A stretch of 64,000 bases of DNA from Bolinopsis microptera. Lineage: Eukaryota; Ctenophora; Tentaculata; Lobata; Bolinopsidae. Below the pieces are notes generated by a model. The model ran no database searches. It was not told the origin of the DNA and saw only the letters and a program-made list of their open reading frames with translations. The stretch lies in NCBI RefSeq assembly GCF_026151205.1, contig NC_087075.1:4004359-4068358 (forward strand). The letters are read 5' to 3'. The position numbers were made by a program, and so were the translations under genes. Below are positions 49,352 through 61,577 of the stretch, one piece after another; positions within the stretch are counted from its first letter, which is position 1, and the number at the start of each line of letters is the position of its first letter.

Positions 49352-50655
49352 GCTTGTACTTGTACTTGAAAAGGTCTCCTCCTAGTCGTTGGAGTGGCCT
49401 GCACCACATAGTAACTCCTTTCTCCGGTGTATTAGACCTCTCCAGTGAACCCTGTCTGTAGCTTGTTGTTCTGCATCTTCTATCGAGATGTTATCGACAA
49501 CTGTGAAGATTGCTGCATCCTGCTGGACACATGACAACCAGTTTTTCCGAGGTCTACCTCTTGAACTTTTACCATGCTTTGGGATCCAGTGCAGAAGATA
49601 GTTGGGTATTCTTTCTTCTGCCATCCTCACCACATGGCCAAACCATCGGAGTCTAGCTGCTCGCACGAAAGTATCAACAGGGGCGATGTTAGCCCGCTTA
49701 AGTACATCAGCATTTAGATACATGATAAAACCATTTGATTTTCAGGATTCTCCTCATATCAGACATCTATGATGGTACACCTCAAATCTTTTCATCTGCG
49801 TCTGTGTGGTATCCCATACCTCACTTCCATAAAGCAGTATAGTGAGAACAGCCGCTTTGTAAATCCTGATTTTAGTTGGAGTCTTGATGTTGCGACTGTA
49901 CCATATACTGCTGAGCTGATAGAATGCCCCAAAGGCCTTTTGAATTCGAGCTGATAGTTCTTTGTCAATTGTTCCATTCGCACTGATGATTGCACCCAAG
50001 TAAGTGAAATTGCTGACCTGCTGTATTGGGAGACCTTGATGTCCATAGTGTCGTCTTTAGAATACGGCCTCTGCGATGCACTTTTGCTGACAACCATGCT
50101 CTGTGTTTTGCCAGCATTAATCTTTAGACCCGCATAGGCACTGTATTTGCAAAGAAGGTCAGTGGTTTCCTGGAGCCCTTCTTTTGAGTTATCTAACATG
50201 GCCATGTCATCAGCGTAATCAGTGTCCAAGAGATGTTTCTCTTCTACCCCGGGGGCTGGCAGCTGTAATAAAGCCCCCTTGCTAATGACCTTGTTCAGTT
50301 CCATAAGGTATGCCGAAAAATTCAAACAAAAGTTGACTGGTGGTCCCTGTATATCACCTTGCCCAGTTCCCGAGTTGACATCAAACCAACCTGTAACCTC
50401 TCCATTGACCCTAACAGCACTAACTGTGTGAGTGAAGAACGCCTTCATAATTCTAATGTACTTGTCAGGTAAGCCGTAGTGTTGCATACTTCTCCAAATG
50501 AACTGCCTGTCAATCGAATCAAAAGCTGCTTTGAAATCAACAAAATTAATATACAGAGGGATATTATACTCAATGCATTGGTGTATAATACAGCGGAGTG
50601 AATAAACCTGGTCAATACATGAACGATTCTGTCTAAAACCACTTTGATTCTCCCG
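49352..50655 (-). pseudogene. 5'-truncated, frameshifted LINE reverse transcriptase
   Basis: On the minus strand the fragment starts within the RT domain (NQSGFRQNRSCIDQVYSLR), continues with FVDFKAAFDSIDR, GTGQGDIQGP and the catalytic YADD, then shifts frame near 50020 (VSNFTYLGAIISANG) and again near 49750 before the C-terminal LRWFGHVVRMAEERIPNYLL and GRPRKNWL segment. The tail is an AAGTAC repeat at 49352-49372. Sequence differs clearly from the intact LINE at 8959-12072, so it is another family, RTE-like in style. At least two frameshifts and the missing endonuclease make it inactive. Confidence 0.85.
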
Positions 50656-51149
50656 GAGGAATTAGAACCACGTTTCTATAATCATTATTGCATTCCAAAA
50701 TAAATGTCTTCATTTTCATTTTTCCTCCATTTATTTTAAAGTGTGCTGATAATGAAAACGAGTAGATTCGGAGTCTCTATAAAATCAAGTCTTGTGATGC
50801 AATAGTAGTCATGCTAAATAATATTCTATCCTGGAATTAGAATCCAATGAAATATAATGCGTATAATATCTTTTTAAGATTGACAGATCTTCCCCGACAA
50901 GTTCACCGAACTTATTCAATCAGGTTACAAAGAAATAGACCCAATGTTAAAAATACACCAAGCCCAAAAATATAATTCCTGCGCATGCCGGAGTTATGTG
51001 TGTTGTAATCATGCTAAATAATAATTTATCCTGGAATCCAATTAAATATAGTGTGTATTATATCTTTTAAGATTGATTATCGGATGAAATAAAGTCAAAT
51101 TCTTTAAAACAGTGTGTAAGAAACGTCTACCCCGACAAGTTCTCCAAAT
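50656..51149. other. Between a LINE remnant and the MFS gene
   Basis: Contains a diverged duplicate of the MFS 3' end: 50887-50990 (CCGACAAGTTCACCGAACTTATTCAATCA...) parallels 51131-51215. Otherwise nothing seen. Confidence 0.5.
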
Positions 51150-54100
51150 TTATTCAACAAAGTTACAAAGAAATAGTCCCAATGTTAAAAATACACAAAG
51201 CCCGGAAATTGCAGTTGGGATTTCACTCCCTTCATTCAACGACAGGGCTGATGCGATAGTCCCCAAAGTGGAAGCAGCGCTCATAACGATGTTGAAGATC
51301 TTAGCAGATTGTTCTCCGAGGTTACTGTTGTCCAAACTCCACTTTTTGTAAAGGTAGAACTTGCTGGCGGTGTACAGGTTAGCATGAAACGCCTCCCCTA
51401 TACCCATTAGAATCAATCAGTCAATCCTATCACCAATTGGTAGGTGAAGTCAAAGAATTTGAAATCACTTGTTGTGGCTCCAAATGCGACTACTGATCCA
51501 CAGTGATAGAGTACGTTTCCTATCGCCATTGTGGTGATGACATTAAGCGTTTTGATTCTACCAGCTAAAAAGCTCAATGTTAACGCAGAAATGAATGAGG
51601 TAATTCCCATGATGCGCAATATTTGTACGGCTGAAGAAAGGGACATGGTGGTGGAATACAAAATCCTTGCAGGCAGCACATAACGTATAAGATCACTTAA
51701 CGTATTATTCAGGAACAAGACTACATCGGGAAAGTAGAATGCAATTTTTTGTGACCAAAGCGAAATAGACTGAGGGCCGATGCTGTTAGTGTTACTTCGA
51801 TCGGTCAATTCTGGGGACTCCTTATTAGTGCCGGTGGAATCAACTTTTTTTTATTACTTTCTTTCACCTCTATGTTTGTTAGGAATGGAAATACTAAAAG
51901 AGGGAGGATGTTGAAGGAGGCTATACCAAAACCAACTAATACCCACCCACCAGCTACAAATAGCTCAGTGCCCAATATTGCTGAGAGGATTGCCCCAACT
52001 TGCATGAAACTGCTTATCAAGATCATTGTCTTCTTATCTTCCTTAAGATACAAATCTATTACCTCGCCCTGAAATTATTTTTAATAACTGTCCCTGCAAT
52101 ATAGAAAATTGATAAATCTATATTTGAAATTTTTGAAAGCTGCAAATCATATGCTTGACATAGTTTAAAATAAAAGTTAGAAAAAAACATATGGCTGCAG
52201 ATGGAATAATTCCTCACCTGGACAAACACATGCATTATGCCCATTGCAAACCCTTGAATACCCCTCAGTAATGCTATAGTTACGAAAATAACAGGAGCAT
52301 CACAGTTCATATCAATGAATACTTGAATCAAAGCCATCATGGAGGAGCAGGTAAGGTTCAAAAGGCTCGCACAAAAATATCTTTTGAAAAGTGACGCGTT
52401 TCTGATGGTTTTTGGTAGATAGTTGTAGATGTATGGGCCGGCAGGCGAAGTTATTAGAGCTGCAGAAATGGAAACAGTGCCTGAAAAAAACAGCGATTGT
52501 TTTGTACTTTTAGTTTTATATAATTGTTTAAACTCTTGAAATACCGCTATAGGTTTTCTAGTTTTAGCTTTATATAATTTTACTTGAGTTTAAACTCTCT
52601 AATGTCTCGATGCATTTTCCTTGGAACTACAGCTTTAATACGTGATGCGGAAATTTTTATGTTTGGAAGATGAATATGTATTATGTAATTTACCCAAAAC
52701 CCATAATTGGGTAGAGTGGACCGCTGCCAGTGCCAGTGTCTCTCTTTCCCGAACAAAAGTAAATGATATTAATTTGAATGACCGCCCGCAAATACAAAAT
52801 GACACAAATAATGAAATCGGTTGGTCGCTTTTCCCATTCATTCACGGCTTACGAATTGTAATAAGTTTCGATTAATTACATCAATCACATGCCGTAAAAA
52901 TCTCTTTGGGTTGCTTTCGGGTCGATACCTAGTATTTTGGGATAAGGGCGGTAGTTAGTGTTCAATTAGCTGATGTTTATTGAATCGTTATTCCGAGTAC
53001 AGCTGCCTTAGGGTAATTCTTCTGAAAGATTACTCATTACAATTCGTAAGCCGTGAATGAATGGGAAAAGCGACCAACTAATTTCATTATCTCAATCATT
53101 TTGTATTTGCGGACGGTCATTCAAATTAATATCATTTATATTTCGATACTAGGTATCGAAAGAGAAACTGGCAGCAGTCCACTCTACCCAATTATGGGTT
53201 TTTGGTCAATATCATCTCTTTTTGATTAATGTCAGGGTATACTTTACAAATTTATAACTAATAACTTCATTAATAAAGAGGTTATTTCGACGATTTCAAA
53301 ATTTCACCTTTGAAAACATTTCCTAGTGTTTCGCTAAGTATATCTGTCGATAATAACTGACTGAATATGTCACTTTATACTTTTTACTTATTCAAGTTGG
53401 CATTAAATTCATATTTAATGCCATTCAACTATCATGGGAAAGCAGAATCTAATCTAAATCACGAATGAGCAAAATTCTCACCTTTCGCACGTGAAAACGA
53501 AAACTTTGAGCTGACGTTGCGTGCGCTTCCAATATTGAATCACCACGACCGTAAATTTTTGCATATTTGTATTTATAATTATATACAGGGGGGAGGGGGG
53601 GGGGGGGGGGGCAAAATTCAGTCTGCAAACGTTGGCCTTAATATTAATAACTCAGTCACTAAGTGCCCAATTGAAATAATTATTTCTTGTATGACTTATA
53701 TTAGTACCACTAGCTGGTTCGAGAAATTTGTCAAATCTACAAATATTCGTGTTCATATTTTTCAAATGACGGTTTATTTTCGCATTTATTTGATAGTTTG
53801 GATGGTACCGCGACAATTGACCCCCCGACAATTGACCCCCCGACAATTGACCCCCCGACAATTGACCCCCCGACAATTGACCCCCCGACAATTGACCCCT
53901 ATGTAATTACACTGGGGTGCAATTGTCGCGAAATCTAGGTTTTAGTACGACAATTGACCCCCCGACAATTGACCCCTATGTAATTACACTGGGGTGCAAT
54001 TGTCGCGAAATCTAGGTTTTAGTACGACAATTGACCCCCCGACAATTGACCCCCCATGTAATTACACTGGGGTTAGCCTTAGGGTCAGGGTCCTGGATCA

Positions 54101-56533
54101 GGGTCCTGGGTCAGGGTTAGGGTTAGGGTTAGGCCGTTAGGGTTAGGGTTAGGGTCAGGGTCCTGGGTCAGGGTAAGAATTAGGGTTAGGCCGTTAGGGT
54201 TAGGGTTAGGGTCAGGGTCCTGGGTCAGGGTTAGGGTTAGGGTTAGGGTTAGGGTTAGGGTCAGGGTCAGGGTCAGGGTCAGGGTCAGGGTCAGGGTCAG
54301 GGTCAGGGTCAGGGTCCTGGGTCCTGGGTCCTGGGTCCTGGGTCCTGGGTCCTGGGTCCTGGGTCCTGGGTCCTGGGTCCTGGGTCCTGGGTCCTGGGTC
54401 CTGGGTCCTGGGTCCTGGGTCCTGGGTCCTGGGTCCTGGGTCCTGGGTCCTGGGTCCTGGGTCCTGGGTCCTGGGTCCTGGGTCCTGGGTCCTGGGTCCT
54501 GGGTCCTGGGTCCTGGGTCCTGGGTCCTGGGTCCTGGGTCCTGGGTCCTGGGTCCTGGGTCCTGGGTCCTGGGTCCTGGGTCCTGGGTCCTGGGTCCTGG
54601 GTCCTGGGTCCTGGGTCCTGGGTCCTGGGTCCTGGGTCCTGGGTCCTGGGTCCTGGGTCCTGGGTCCTGGGTCCTGGGTCCTGGGTCCTGGGTCCTGGGT
54701 CCTGGGTCCTGGGTCCTGGGTCCTGGGTCCTGGGTCCTGGGTCCTGGGTCCTGGGTCCTGGGTCCTGGGTTCTGGGTCCTGGGTCCTGGGTCCTGGGTCC
54801 TGGGTCCTGGGTCCTGGGTCCTGGGTCCTGGGTCCTGGGTCCTGGGTCCTGGGTCCTGGGTCCTGGGTCATGGGTCCTGGGTCAGGGTTAGGGTCAGGGT
54901 CAAGGTCCGGGGGGTCAATTGTCGGGGGGTCAATTGTCGGGGGGTCAATTGTCGGGGGGTCAATTGTCGGGGGGTCAATTGTCGCCCACCCAGTTTGGAT
55001 AGTTGTAATAATTGTAGCTTCTCAGATGACCGAGATACGAAACAAAACGAGTTTATTCATTACGTGTAATCAGAAGATTGGCTTACCTAATCACGTGATA
55101 AGGTCACCCCATGGCCCATTAACCACCCCGTTTAACATTATTGGAATCGTTAAGGCTGCCCAATAAAGGTGTCGTTTCACGGTGTCAAATAATCAATGAA
55201 ATCACCCAGTCAATTTTGTTAACGAGATACACAAAATGCTTGATAACTTCGTCATTTCTGATCTGTTTAGCCTCATTGTTTCATATCAGATGCAATATTT
55301 GACACCCTACCGTCTTTGAAAAAATTAGGCGTTCAGCATGTTCAAAAAGAACAATATAGGTGTTTTAATATTGAATGAGCGTGGTCTAAAATATTCGAAT
55401 TTCAAATTTTGGCGACGGACTCCTCGAACAAGTAGGTACAGTATGCCATTTGCAAAGCAACAACTCTCAAATATAAAACACAGCGGAGGTATAATAAGAC
55501 CCAACGGTTGCACACTGACTCCCCCCCCCCCCCCCCCCCATATAAAATATACAGGGTGGCCCAAAAGTAACTACCCCGCACGCAACCCTTTAGCTTTAAT
55601 AACTCACGTAATTGGTATCAGAATTGCTAAAAAATTTCAGAGAACATAGATATGGGTCAAACTTGAATTTCTTGAAATTTCTTAAAATTTTCATAAAATT
55701 CCATCAGTTACAGAGGGTGTGGCACACCACTTCCTCTTTTTCTCTTTTGTCGCCATAAATTGAGAACGTTTTAAGTTAGAGACATCTTTAACATCGAATT
55801 AGAATGTTATTGTTTTGACCTTAAACATGTTAAAATATGCCTGCTGAATTACTTTCGATAAGTCTTAATGCCAGAAAAACAGTAAAGGGGGTATAATAGT
55901 ATAGGGGGTAATTAGTATAGTGAGTATAATGGCGGCGGTCGTGCTTGCCAGCACTGTAAATGTAATTATCTCACTTACCTATTATGGTACTGAAGCCAGA
56001 TTGTTTAAGGAAGTCTAAATAAAATCCGGACGGATACAGCCGGGTCATAAATACGACGTACATTCCAAGGCAAGCAAAGATCACTATAGTCATCCGATGG
56101 CATGTTGTCATTTCTGCAAATTTTTTAACGCGAACGATATTCTCGTGAGCGGAAAAGAACAGAAACTAAACATTTACCCTCCGAACGTTCCTCGTCTTCT
56201 GATGACACCGGTTTGTCCTCATCGTTCCCTTCTGAAGTTTCACCAAAAACAGTAACTTCCAATGTCAGGCTAGAGTCTGAAATTACCATTTATCGTCAGC
56301 TTATTTGAAATCATTTCGCTTTGGAAATGTCATATTCAATAACAAAAATAATAATTTAACTCTATTTAACTAAAAAACTGCAGCAAGTAATGTAAATACT
56401 TTCAATTTTGCTAACCGTATATTTGCCATCCATGTTTGCTTTGAGCAGATTCACTTTCAGAATCATCGAAGTCTTCAACGTTTAAAACAGGATTTGCAAT
56501 GACCAAGTTTTCGTCTAAAATTTCTACTGTCAT
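51150..56533 (-). CDS. MFS transporter, SLC18/SLC18B1-like, with a frameshift or assembly error in the last exon
   Basis: Exons 56416-56533, 56178-56276, 55979-56113, 52218-52480, 51858-52068 and 51150-51810, phase-consistent. A cytosolic acidic N-terminus (NVEDFDDSESESAQ) precedes TM1 (MTIVIFACLGMYVVFM). Then come GFSTIIGTVSISAALITSPAG and ALLRGIQGFAMGIMHVFVQ, which match the layout of SLC18-family vesicular amine/polyamine transporters. Intron 5 is only 47 nt (GAAA|gtaata ... ccccag|AATTG). Near 51415 the frame breaks between ...YQLVIGLTD and ILMGIGEAFHANLY: one missing T (GATTTGATT read as GATTGATT) would restore a full membrane helix. The protein ends LFLCNFVE. Total about 495 residues if the frame is continuous. 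An in-frame ATG at 56632 could extend the start. Intron 3 (3.5 kb) holds the G-rich satellites and a foldback. Confidence 0.8.
52690..53208. mobile_element. Foldback element, arms about 175 bp
   Basis: Left arm 52690-52868 and right arm 53035-53208 are diverged inverse copies (for example CCCATAATTGGGTAGAGTGG against CCACTCTACCCAATTATGGG, and AAGCGACCAACTAATTTCAT against ATGAAATCGGTTGGTCGCTT). Spacer about 165 bp. Lies in MFS intron 3; ORFs in the arms are artefacts. Confidence 0.8.
53587..53611. repeat. G-run
   Basis: About 24 G with one A, within an intron of the MFS gene. Confidence 0.9.
53808..54073. repeat. CCGACAATTGACCC minisatellite and larger duplicate
   Basis: Several CCCCGACAATTGAC units, then two copies of a longer block with TATGTAATTACACTGGGGTG. 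An inverse version lies on the far side of the G-rich satellite (54907-54988). Confidence 0.9.
54074..54317. repeat. Interstitial telomere-type (TTAGGG) and GGGTCA repeats
   Basis: Runs of GGGTTA mixed with GGGTCA and GGGTCCT variants, including a nine-unit GGGTCA block just before the pure GGGTCCT array. TTAGGG is the usual metazoan telomere repeat; here it is internal and degenerate. Confidence 0.9.
54318..54880. repeat. 7-bp satellite (GGGTCCT), about 79 units
   Basis: Almost perfect 7-bp units with a GGG in every unit on the + strand, giving strong potential for G-quadruplexes. The host gene is transcribed from the minus strand, so its pre-mRNA would carry the C-rich version. Confidence 0.95.
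54907..54988. repeat. GGGGGTCAATTGTC minisatellite, inverse of 53808 array
   Basis: Five units of GGGGGTCAATTGTC, the reverse complement of the left array, so the G-rich satellite is bracketed by an inverted pair. Confidence 0.9.
55179..55304. mobile_element. Possible MITE with GGTGTCAAATA ends
   Basis: GGTGTCAAATA on the left and TATTTGACACC on the right form 11-bp perfect inverted ends around about 100 bases. No duplication of the target is clear. A C-run follows at 55520-55540. Confidence 0.5.
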
Positions 56534-56702
56534 GACTTTAACGATACAATGTAGCTGATTCTCCGTGAAGTAGCAGCACGTGGGCGCTAAAATAATGTAA
56601 GTTTTTCGACAGGAGACCCTAGAATAACTCATGCTGAATAGGAGAATTTTGCTACAATCACTGCAAGCTTTTAACTATTTTAACTATTTTACGCACAAAA
56701 AA

Positions 56703-57000
56703 GGGGCGCGGATCGAATGTACCTTAACGGACCTTATTTGACAGGACATTAAATGAACGGACATAATTATGAACAGACATTCAAATGAAAGCTTAATAAA
56801 GGCATTCAAAACCATCAAAAATACAAATTTTTTCATCTTTGTTTTGGCGTTTTTAAAATTTTAGCAGATAATTTGTAAACTAATTTTCCATACAATGAGC
56901 AAGAAAGGCCGTCGTGAAGCAGTAAAAATGTCAAAATATCTGTAGATCAGTGTCTATGATTATGAAAGTTTGAGACGGAGGATTGAAGTTTCCTAAATAA
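56703..57000. repeat. Dispersed repeat family, copy 1
   Basis: GGGGCGCGGATCGAATGTAC, GGACATTAAATGAACGG, then GCAAGAAAGGCCGTCGTGAA and CTGTAGATCAGTGTCTATGA. Matched by 59148-59347 over about 200 bases and by 57472-57535 at its left end. A looser relative (TTTTAATGTCCGTTC..., inverse) lies at 31815-31960. Confidence 0.8.
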
Positions 57001-57534
57001 TAAACCATAATGCCGGTTAGAATTAACAAGTAGGCCGTGGGAGTGCTTTCGATAGTTAAGGAAATAGTTGGATTATTAAGTTTTAATATTTGCTTTATTA
57101 AAACTATAATCGAATAATATAAAGATAGTAGCTTGAAAAGCTGTGCCCTGCATGCTATATTAATATAAATCTAATTATAGGAAACCTGCTAGTCGAAAGC
57201 TTAATTCGAGGATTTTTTAAAAACAGTTATGTTCTAATTTCTCTTCGTCATCTATAGTGTGAAAAAAGTTAAAGACGCAGTCAAATTGCGATGAAATAAA
57301 TGCTATTTATATTATTTTATCGTCAATTCATCTCTTCCGACGTTAATTATAAAAAATCTAAAGCCTGAATCAAATTTCTAAAGATGCTATAATAGATGGA
57401 TATTCTTTTTCTGTAACCTTGCTAAAAATCGCGAGTTTTCAACTCTATTTTCGAGCTGTAATTGACACAAAAGGGGCGCGGATCGAATGTATCTTATCGG
57501 ACCTTATTTGACCGGACATTAAATGAACGGGGAG

Positions 57535-58270
57535 TTTCTGTTTCATTATCTTAAAATTTATTCCGCTTTTATTTTTATTCCCACTCGACTCTCGATTCCT
57601 TGCTAGCAGTCCGGTTAATTTAATACCTTTAGTGGGTCTCATTTAATCATTAGCTCTAATTAAAGAACCTCTCAGTCTCACCCTCTCAGATTTTCACCGA
57701 TCCGTTCATTTTTATAGCTTTATTATTTTTATCTTTTTACTACACTTACTAACAGTAACACGTGCATATTACAAAGGAGCAATAGTTTGCGGAGGCATTC
57801 TAGAACGGTATATATTTTAGCTTTCAGTTTCTGTTTCATTATCTTAAAATTTATTCCGCTTTTATTTTTATTCCCACTCGACTCTCGATTCCTTGCTAGC
57901 AGTCCGGTTAATTTAGTACCTTTAGTGGGTCTCATTTAATCATTAGCTCTAATTAAAGAACCTCTCAGTCTCACCCTCTCAGATTTTCACCGATCCGTTC
58001 ATTTTTATAGCTTTATTATTTTTATCTTTTTACTACACTTACTAACAGTAACACGTGCATATTACAAAGGAGCAATAGTTTGCGGAGGCATTCTAGAACG
58101 GTATATATTTTAGCTTTCAGTTTCTGTTTCATTGTCTTAAAATTTATTCCGCTTTTATTTTTATTCTCACTCGACTCTCGATTCCTTGCTAGCAGTCCGG
58201 TTAATTTAGTACCTTTAGTGGGTCTCATTTAATCATTAGCTCTAATTAAAGAACCTCTCACCCTCTCAGA
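57535..58270. repeat. 293-bp tandem repeat, about 2.5 units
   Basis: Units begin TTTCTGTTTCATTATCTTAA and include CTCGATTCCTTGCTAGCAGT. Copies differ by only a few bases. Minus-strand ORFs of 65-68 codons are repeated with them and are not supported as genes. The preceding 57001-57470 stretch is plain AT-rich DNA. Confidence 0.9.
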
Positions 58271-58827
58271 AAACTCCGTTTGGAGATATTCCTTATTACG
58301 CTCTAAGTTATTAATTTTCCTTGTGTTTGAATCCTGTCACTTTTTAACTGTTTTTAGTTTTTGTTATTTTCGGCCGATTTCTGCACTTTTACACTGGGTC
58401 ATCATTCATAATTTCTGGGATTGAGACGACTTATATCAGCATTAAAGGAAGAGTTTGCTTGTCTGACTTACTTCATTAGACACTTCTGGTCAAGAACTGA
58501 ACAAGAACCAAATTCGAAAACTGGAACATCTAAATGACTCCGCAACCCAGGAATCAACTACTCAGTTATTATCGCTCAATAATCGGTTTGGTATCGACGT
58601 TACATACTTTATTATTTTTTTTTAAAAAGCTGATTTTAGAAACCAGGGAATTAAAGTTACCCTCCTAAGGCTAACATTAAATCGCTGATTTTATTTATAT
58701 ATATCACTTTTTTTTTGTTCTTTCTTTTCCTTCAAAACATTCCAGTACATTGTGCAGAAAGTTGGAGATGAAGCCGTAGTACGTACATGTAGCATTGCAC
58801 TGGATCGAACTTGCAGAGTGTGGTTTC

Positions 58828-58886
58828 CTCCAGTCTGCGCAGCGCGCTTATATAAACATACGCGGCGCAGATCGACTGGAGGAGAT
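58828..58886. repeat. Inverted repeat around a TATATAA loop
   Basis: CCTCCAGTC...GCGC and GCGC...GACTGGAGG form imperfect arms around TTATATAAACATAC. No gene is evident in the surrounding 58271-59140. Confidence 0.5.
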
Positions 58887-59147
58887 TGCACTGTGTAGGC
58901 TCCGGTGTAATGTGATATGTATGTAAGACGGCTTTACAAATTTTGGAAGCATGTAGGGATATATATCTGATACCAATCGTATATACTAAAAATACTCTAG
59001 CACAATTGTAACTGCAGTTTTACAGAACTCTAAATGCTTAATGAACACTCTTGCAGGTACCACCCGTATTCACACTCAGACCTGAGTTTAGTCATTTTCC
59101 GATACGAGATTGGGGACGGGTTCTATAAACAAACAAACAAATGAACG

Positions 59148-59347
59148 GGCATAATTATGAACAGGCATTAAAATGAACGCTTAATGAAGGCATTCAAAAC
59201 CTTCAAAAATGCACATTTTTTCATCTTTGTTTTGGCGTTTTTAAAATAATTTGTAAACTAATTTTTCATACAATGAGCAAGAAAGGCAGTCGTTAAGCAG
59301 TAAAAAATGTCAAAATATCTGTAGATCAGTGTCTATGATTATGAAAC
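59148..59347. repeat. Dispersed repeat family, copy 2
   Basis: Same order of motifs as 56760-56970 (AACGGGCATAATTATGAACA, CTGTAGATCAGTGTCTATGA), same orientation. Confidence 0.8.
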
Positions 59348-59506
59348 TTGTGTAAAAACAACAGATACGAAATATGACCAGATTTTATGATCACATCACA
59401 GGTCATCTTCCTCAAATGGGTTATCGTGCATTAAATATTTCATGCCTAAAGCATCAGTAAAACCTGCGTTTTTAAAACAATTGTTTATTTGACCAGTACC
59501 TCGGTC

Positions 59507-61184
59507 CAGTGATGCACGCCGCCGCCGGACGCCGCCGCGCCGGCACATTTTCACACGCCGCCACGCCGATACCTCTCAAGTCGGCGTGGTGTGAAAATTT
59601 AAAAAAATTTCAAAGCAAATTTTTTTGGACGATACAATTTAGAAAAATATAATTTTAGGGCACATACCAGCTACTAGTTCTGAAATAGAAAGAGTATGGA
59701 GCCGGGGTCGATTTTGAACTCTAGGAGATCCAAATTTTCCAGCGACAATGTTAAGAATTTGATTTTTCTTAAATATAATTGGGACAATGTGAAGTCATCC
59801 CTGAATGTAACTGAGTAAACTGAATAATTTTTCTTTTAACAAAAGGAAGACCTTTTTCTTGTATTAGCCGTTTAATATGAACATTCCTATTTATTGAAAC
59901 ATAACAGGAATTAGAATTAACAGGAATTAACAAAATTAGGTCATGTTACAAAATTGATTCCAGGTATTGTAACACTTATAGTAGAGGCTCTTACGGGCAT
60001 TGGCTGCTTGATACGCTAGGGGCCCCAGATACACCTTACTAGACGTATTTTTGACCGTAGAATCGATTAAAAGTGGTTTCAAGATGATTGGACTGAGTTA
60101 GCGCGGTTGAAATCGCAAAAAACCGATTTTTAGGCCAAAAATAGGCCAAAAAACCATGTTTTTTGATAATTTGAGCAAGTTAATTTTGTTGGCATGTCGG
60201 CTAAACTTACATGAAGATAGCTAAAAGACAGCCGCACAAGATGGTATAAAAATAAAACAAATCCCTCTATTTTAGCGCAGGTGAAAATCCAAAAAAGTGG
60301 TAAAAATTTTGACTTTTTTGCTTGAAGTTTGAATAATTTTTTGCAGTTGTATTAAATCAACCCAAAAATAGTCACATCGTGTTTGCCTAAATTTTTCCTT
60401 TCCGAGAAGTACCCATTTCATATACTTTATCGAAGTTTGAAAATTGTCACTCCGCATGCGTTTTTGCCAAATTTTCGACGCGCACTACGCGCAAAAGCAT
60501 TTAGTTGTTATCAATTAGCACCCGCGCGTTCATCATAAATTTCAAACAGCTATAACTCAGCGAGATTATGTCCGTTCTAGCTCATATTTTCACACCAAAT
60601 ACAAAATAATGTGATCTTATTGCTGACAAAATATGAATATAATTACTCTATTTGCCTTAGAGTAATATACTGTCAAAGTTTAAAACGCGCATTGGTATAT
60701 CACGTGACTAATAAGGCCAAATTTATACTTCTTAACATATTATCGATCCTTAGACATCATACTATTGTGTCTAATTAGCGGTTAGGTCTCTAAACTCGTA
60801 GCAGAATACACGTCTTTTTGCCCGTAAGAGCCTCTACTGATACTATTAAAGTCATTATACTCATGAAAGTACAAATTAGAGTTTTCTGATGGTAGCATTG
60901 ATAATTGTAGTTCAGCGGGTGGATGTCGTATTTTATGGGGCTACTCGCTGCTATGAGGCCACTTCGTTACGTTCATCATCACATTCAGCCACTTTAATGC
61001 TGTAAAAACTACACTTATTACATCATTATTTCATGCGCGCACGTACGCCACAATTTTTGTGGGCCTGGAAATTCAAACCTAAATTTTGACAAAATTATGT
61101 TCCACGCCGCCGAACGCCGCCACGCCGGGCCATTTTGGGCACGCCGCCGCCGGTTGGCGAAAAATGAACCGGCGTGCATCACTG
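59507..61184. mobile_element. hAT-like transposon remnant with decayed transposase end
   Basis: Perfect 15-bp termini CAGTGATGCACGCCG / CGGCGTGCATCACTG are flanked by an 8-bp duplication with one mismatch (CCTCGGTC 59499-59506; CCTCAGTC 61185-61192), as expected for hAT. Subterminal ACGCCGCC repeats occur at both ends. At about 59665-59795 (+) a broken frame resembles the hAT C-terminal dimerisation region: IPATSSEIERVWSRGRF, then, one frame over, NSRRSKFSSDNVKNLIFLKY. Only this piece of the transposase is seen, so the element is defective. Another TIR element is nested inside. Confidence 0.85.
59980..60838. mobile_element. Element nested in the hAT copy
   Basis: 20-bp perfect inverted ends AGTAGAGGCTCTTACGGGCA (59980-59999) and TGCCCGTAAGAGCCTCTACT (60819-60838) enclose 859 bp without a gene. 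Target duplication uncertain. Superfamily not assigned. Confidence 0.75.
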
Positions 61185-61457
61185 CCTCAGTCCTGCATTT
61201 CAGTGTAAACTTTTTACAAGATGTGGAGGTAAATAATAACTCCGAAGAAGTGAACGAGGAAGCCGTAGATCAAGAAAGTTATCATGCCATAATGAGTAGA
61301 CAGTAACCGCTTACATAGTCCTAATATTCTATAAATTCACTCGACCTGAGGTGTGTAACAGATATCTGTAATACGTTTATTTGGGTGCCATTAAATCGCG
61401 ATCTTATGTCATGAGGCTTTTGAGGTGCAGGCTAAAAAGTTATTTATCGACTATTGA

Positions 61458-61577
61458 GGGTTACTAGGTTACTAGAACTGGTTACTAGAGCTAGGTTACT
61501 AAAACTGGTTACTAGGTTACTAGAACTGGTGACTAGGTTACTAGAACTGGTTACTAGAACTGGTTACTAGGTTACTG
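61458..61577. repeat. GGTTACTAGAACT minisatellite, intergenic copy
   Basis: About ten units of the same GGTTACTA/GGTTACTAGAACT family as in the guanylate cyclase introns. Confidence 0.85.

Noticed and set aside
54212-54871. 219-codon ORF (TQDPGPR repeats)
   Set aside because: Direct reading of the 7-bp GGGTCCT satellite; no start context or exon evidence.
55549-55590. Mariner-like end ACAGGGTGGCCCAAAAG
   Set aside because: No second terminus identified on either side.
57445-58228. Three similar minus-strand ORFs of 65-68 codons
   Set aside because: They are repeated with the 293-bp tandem unit and show no gene features.
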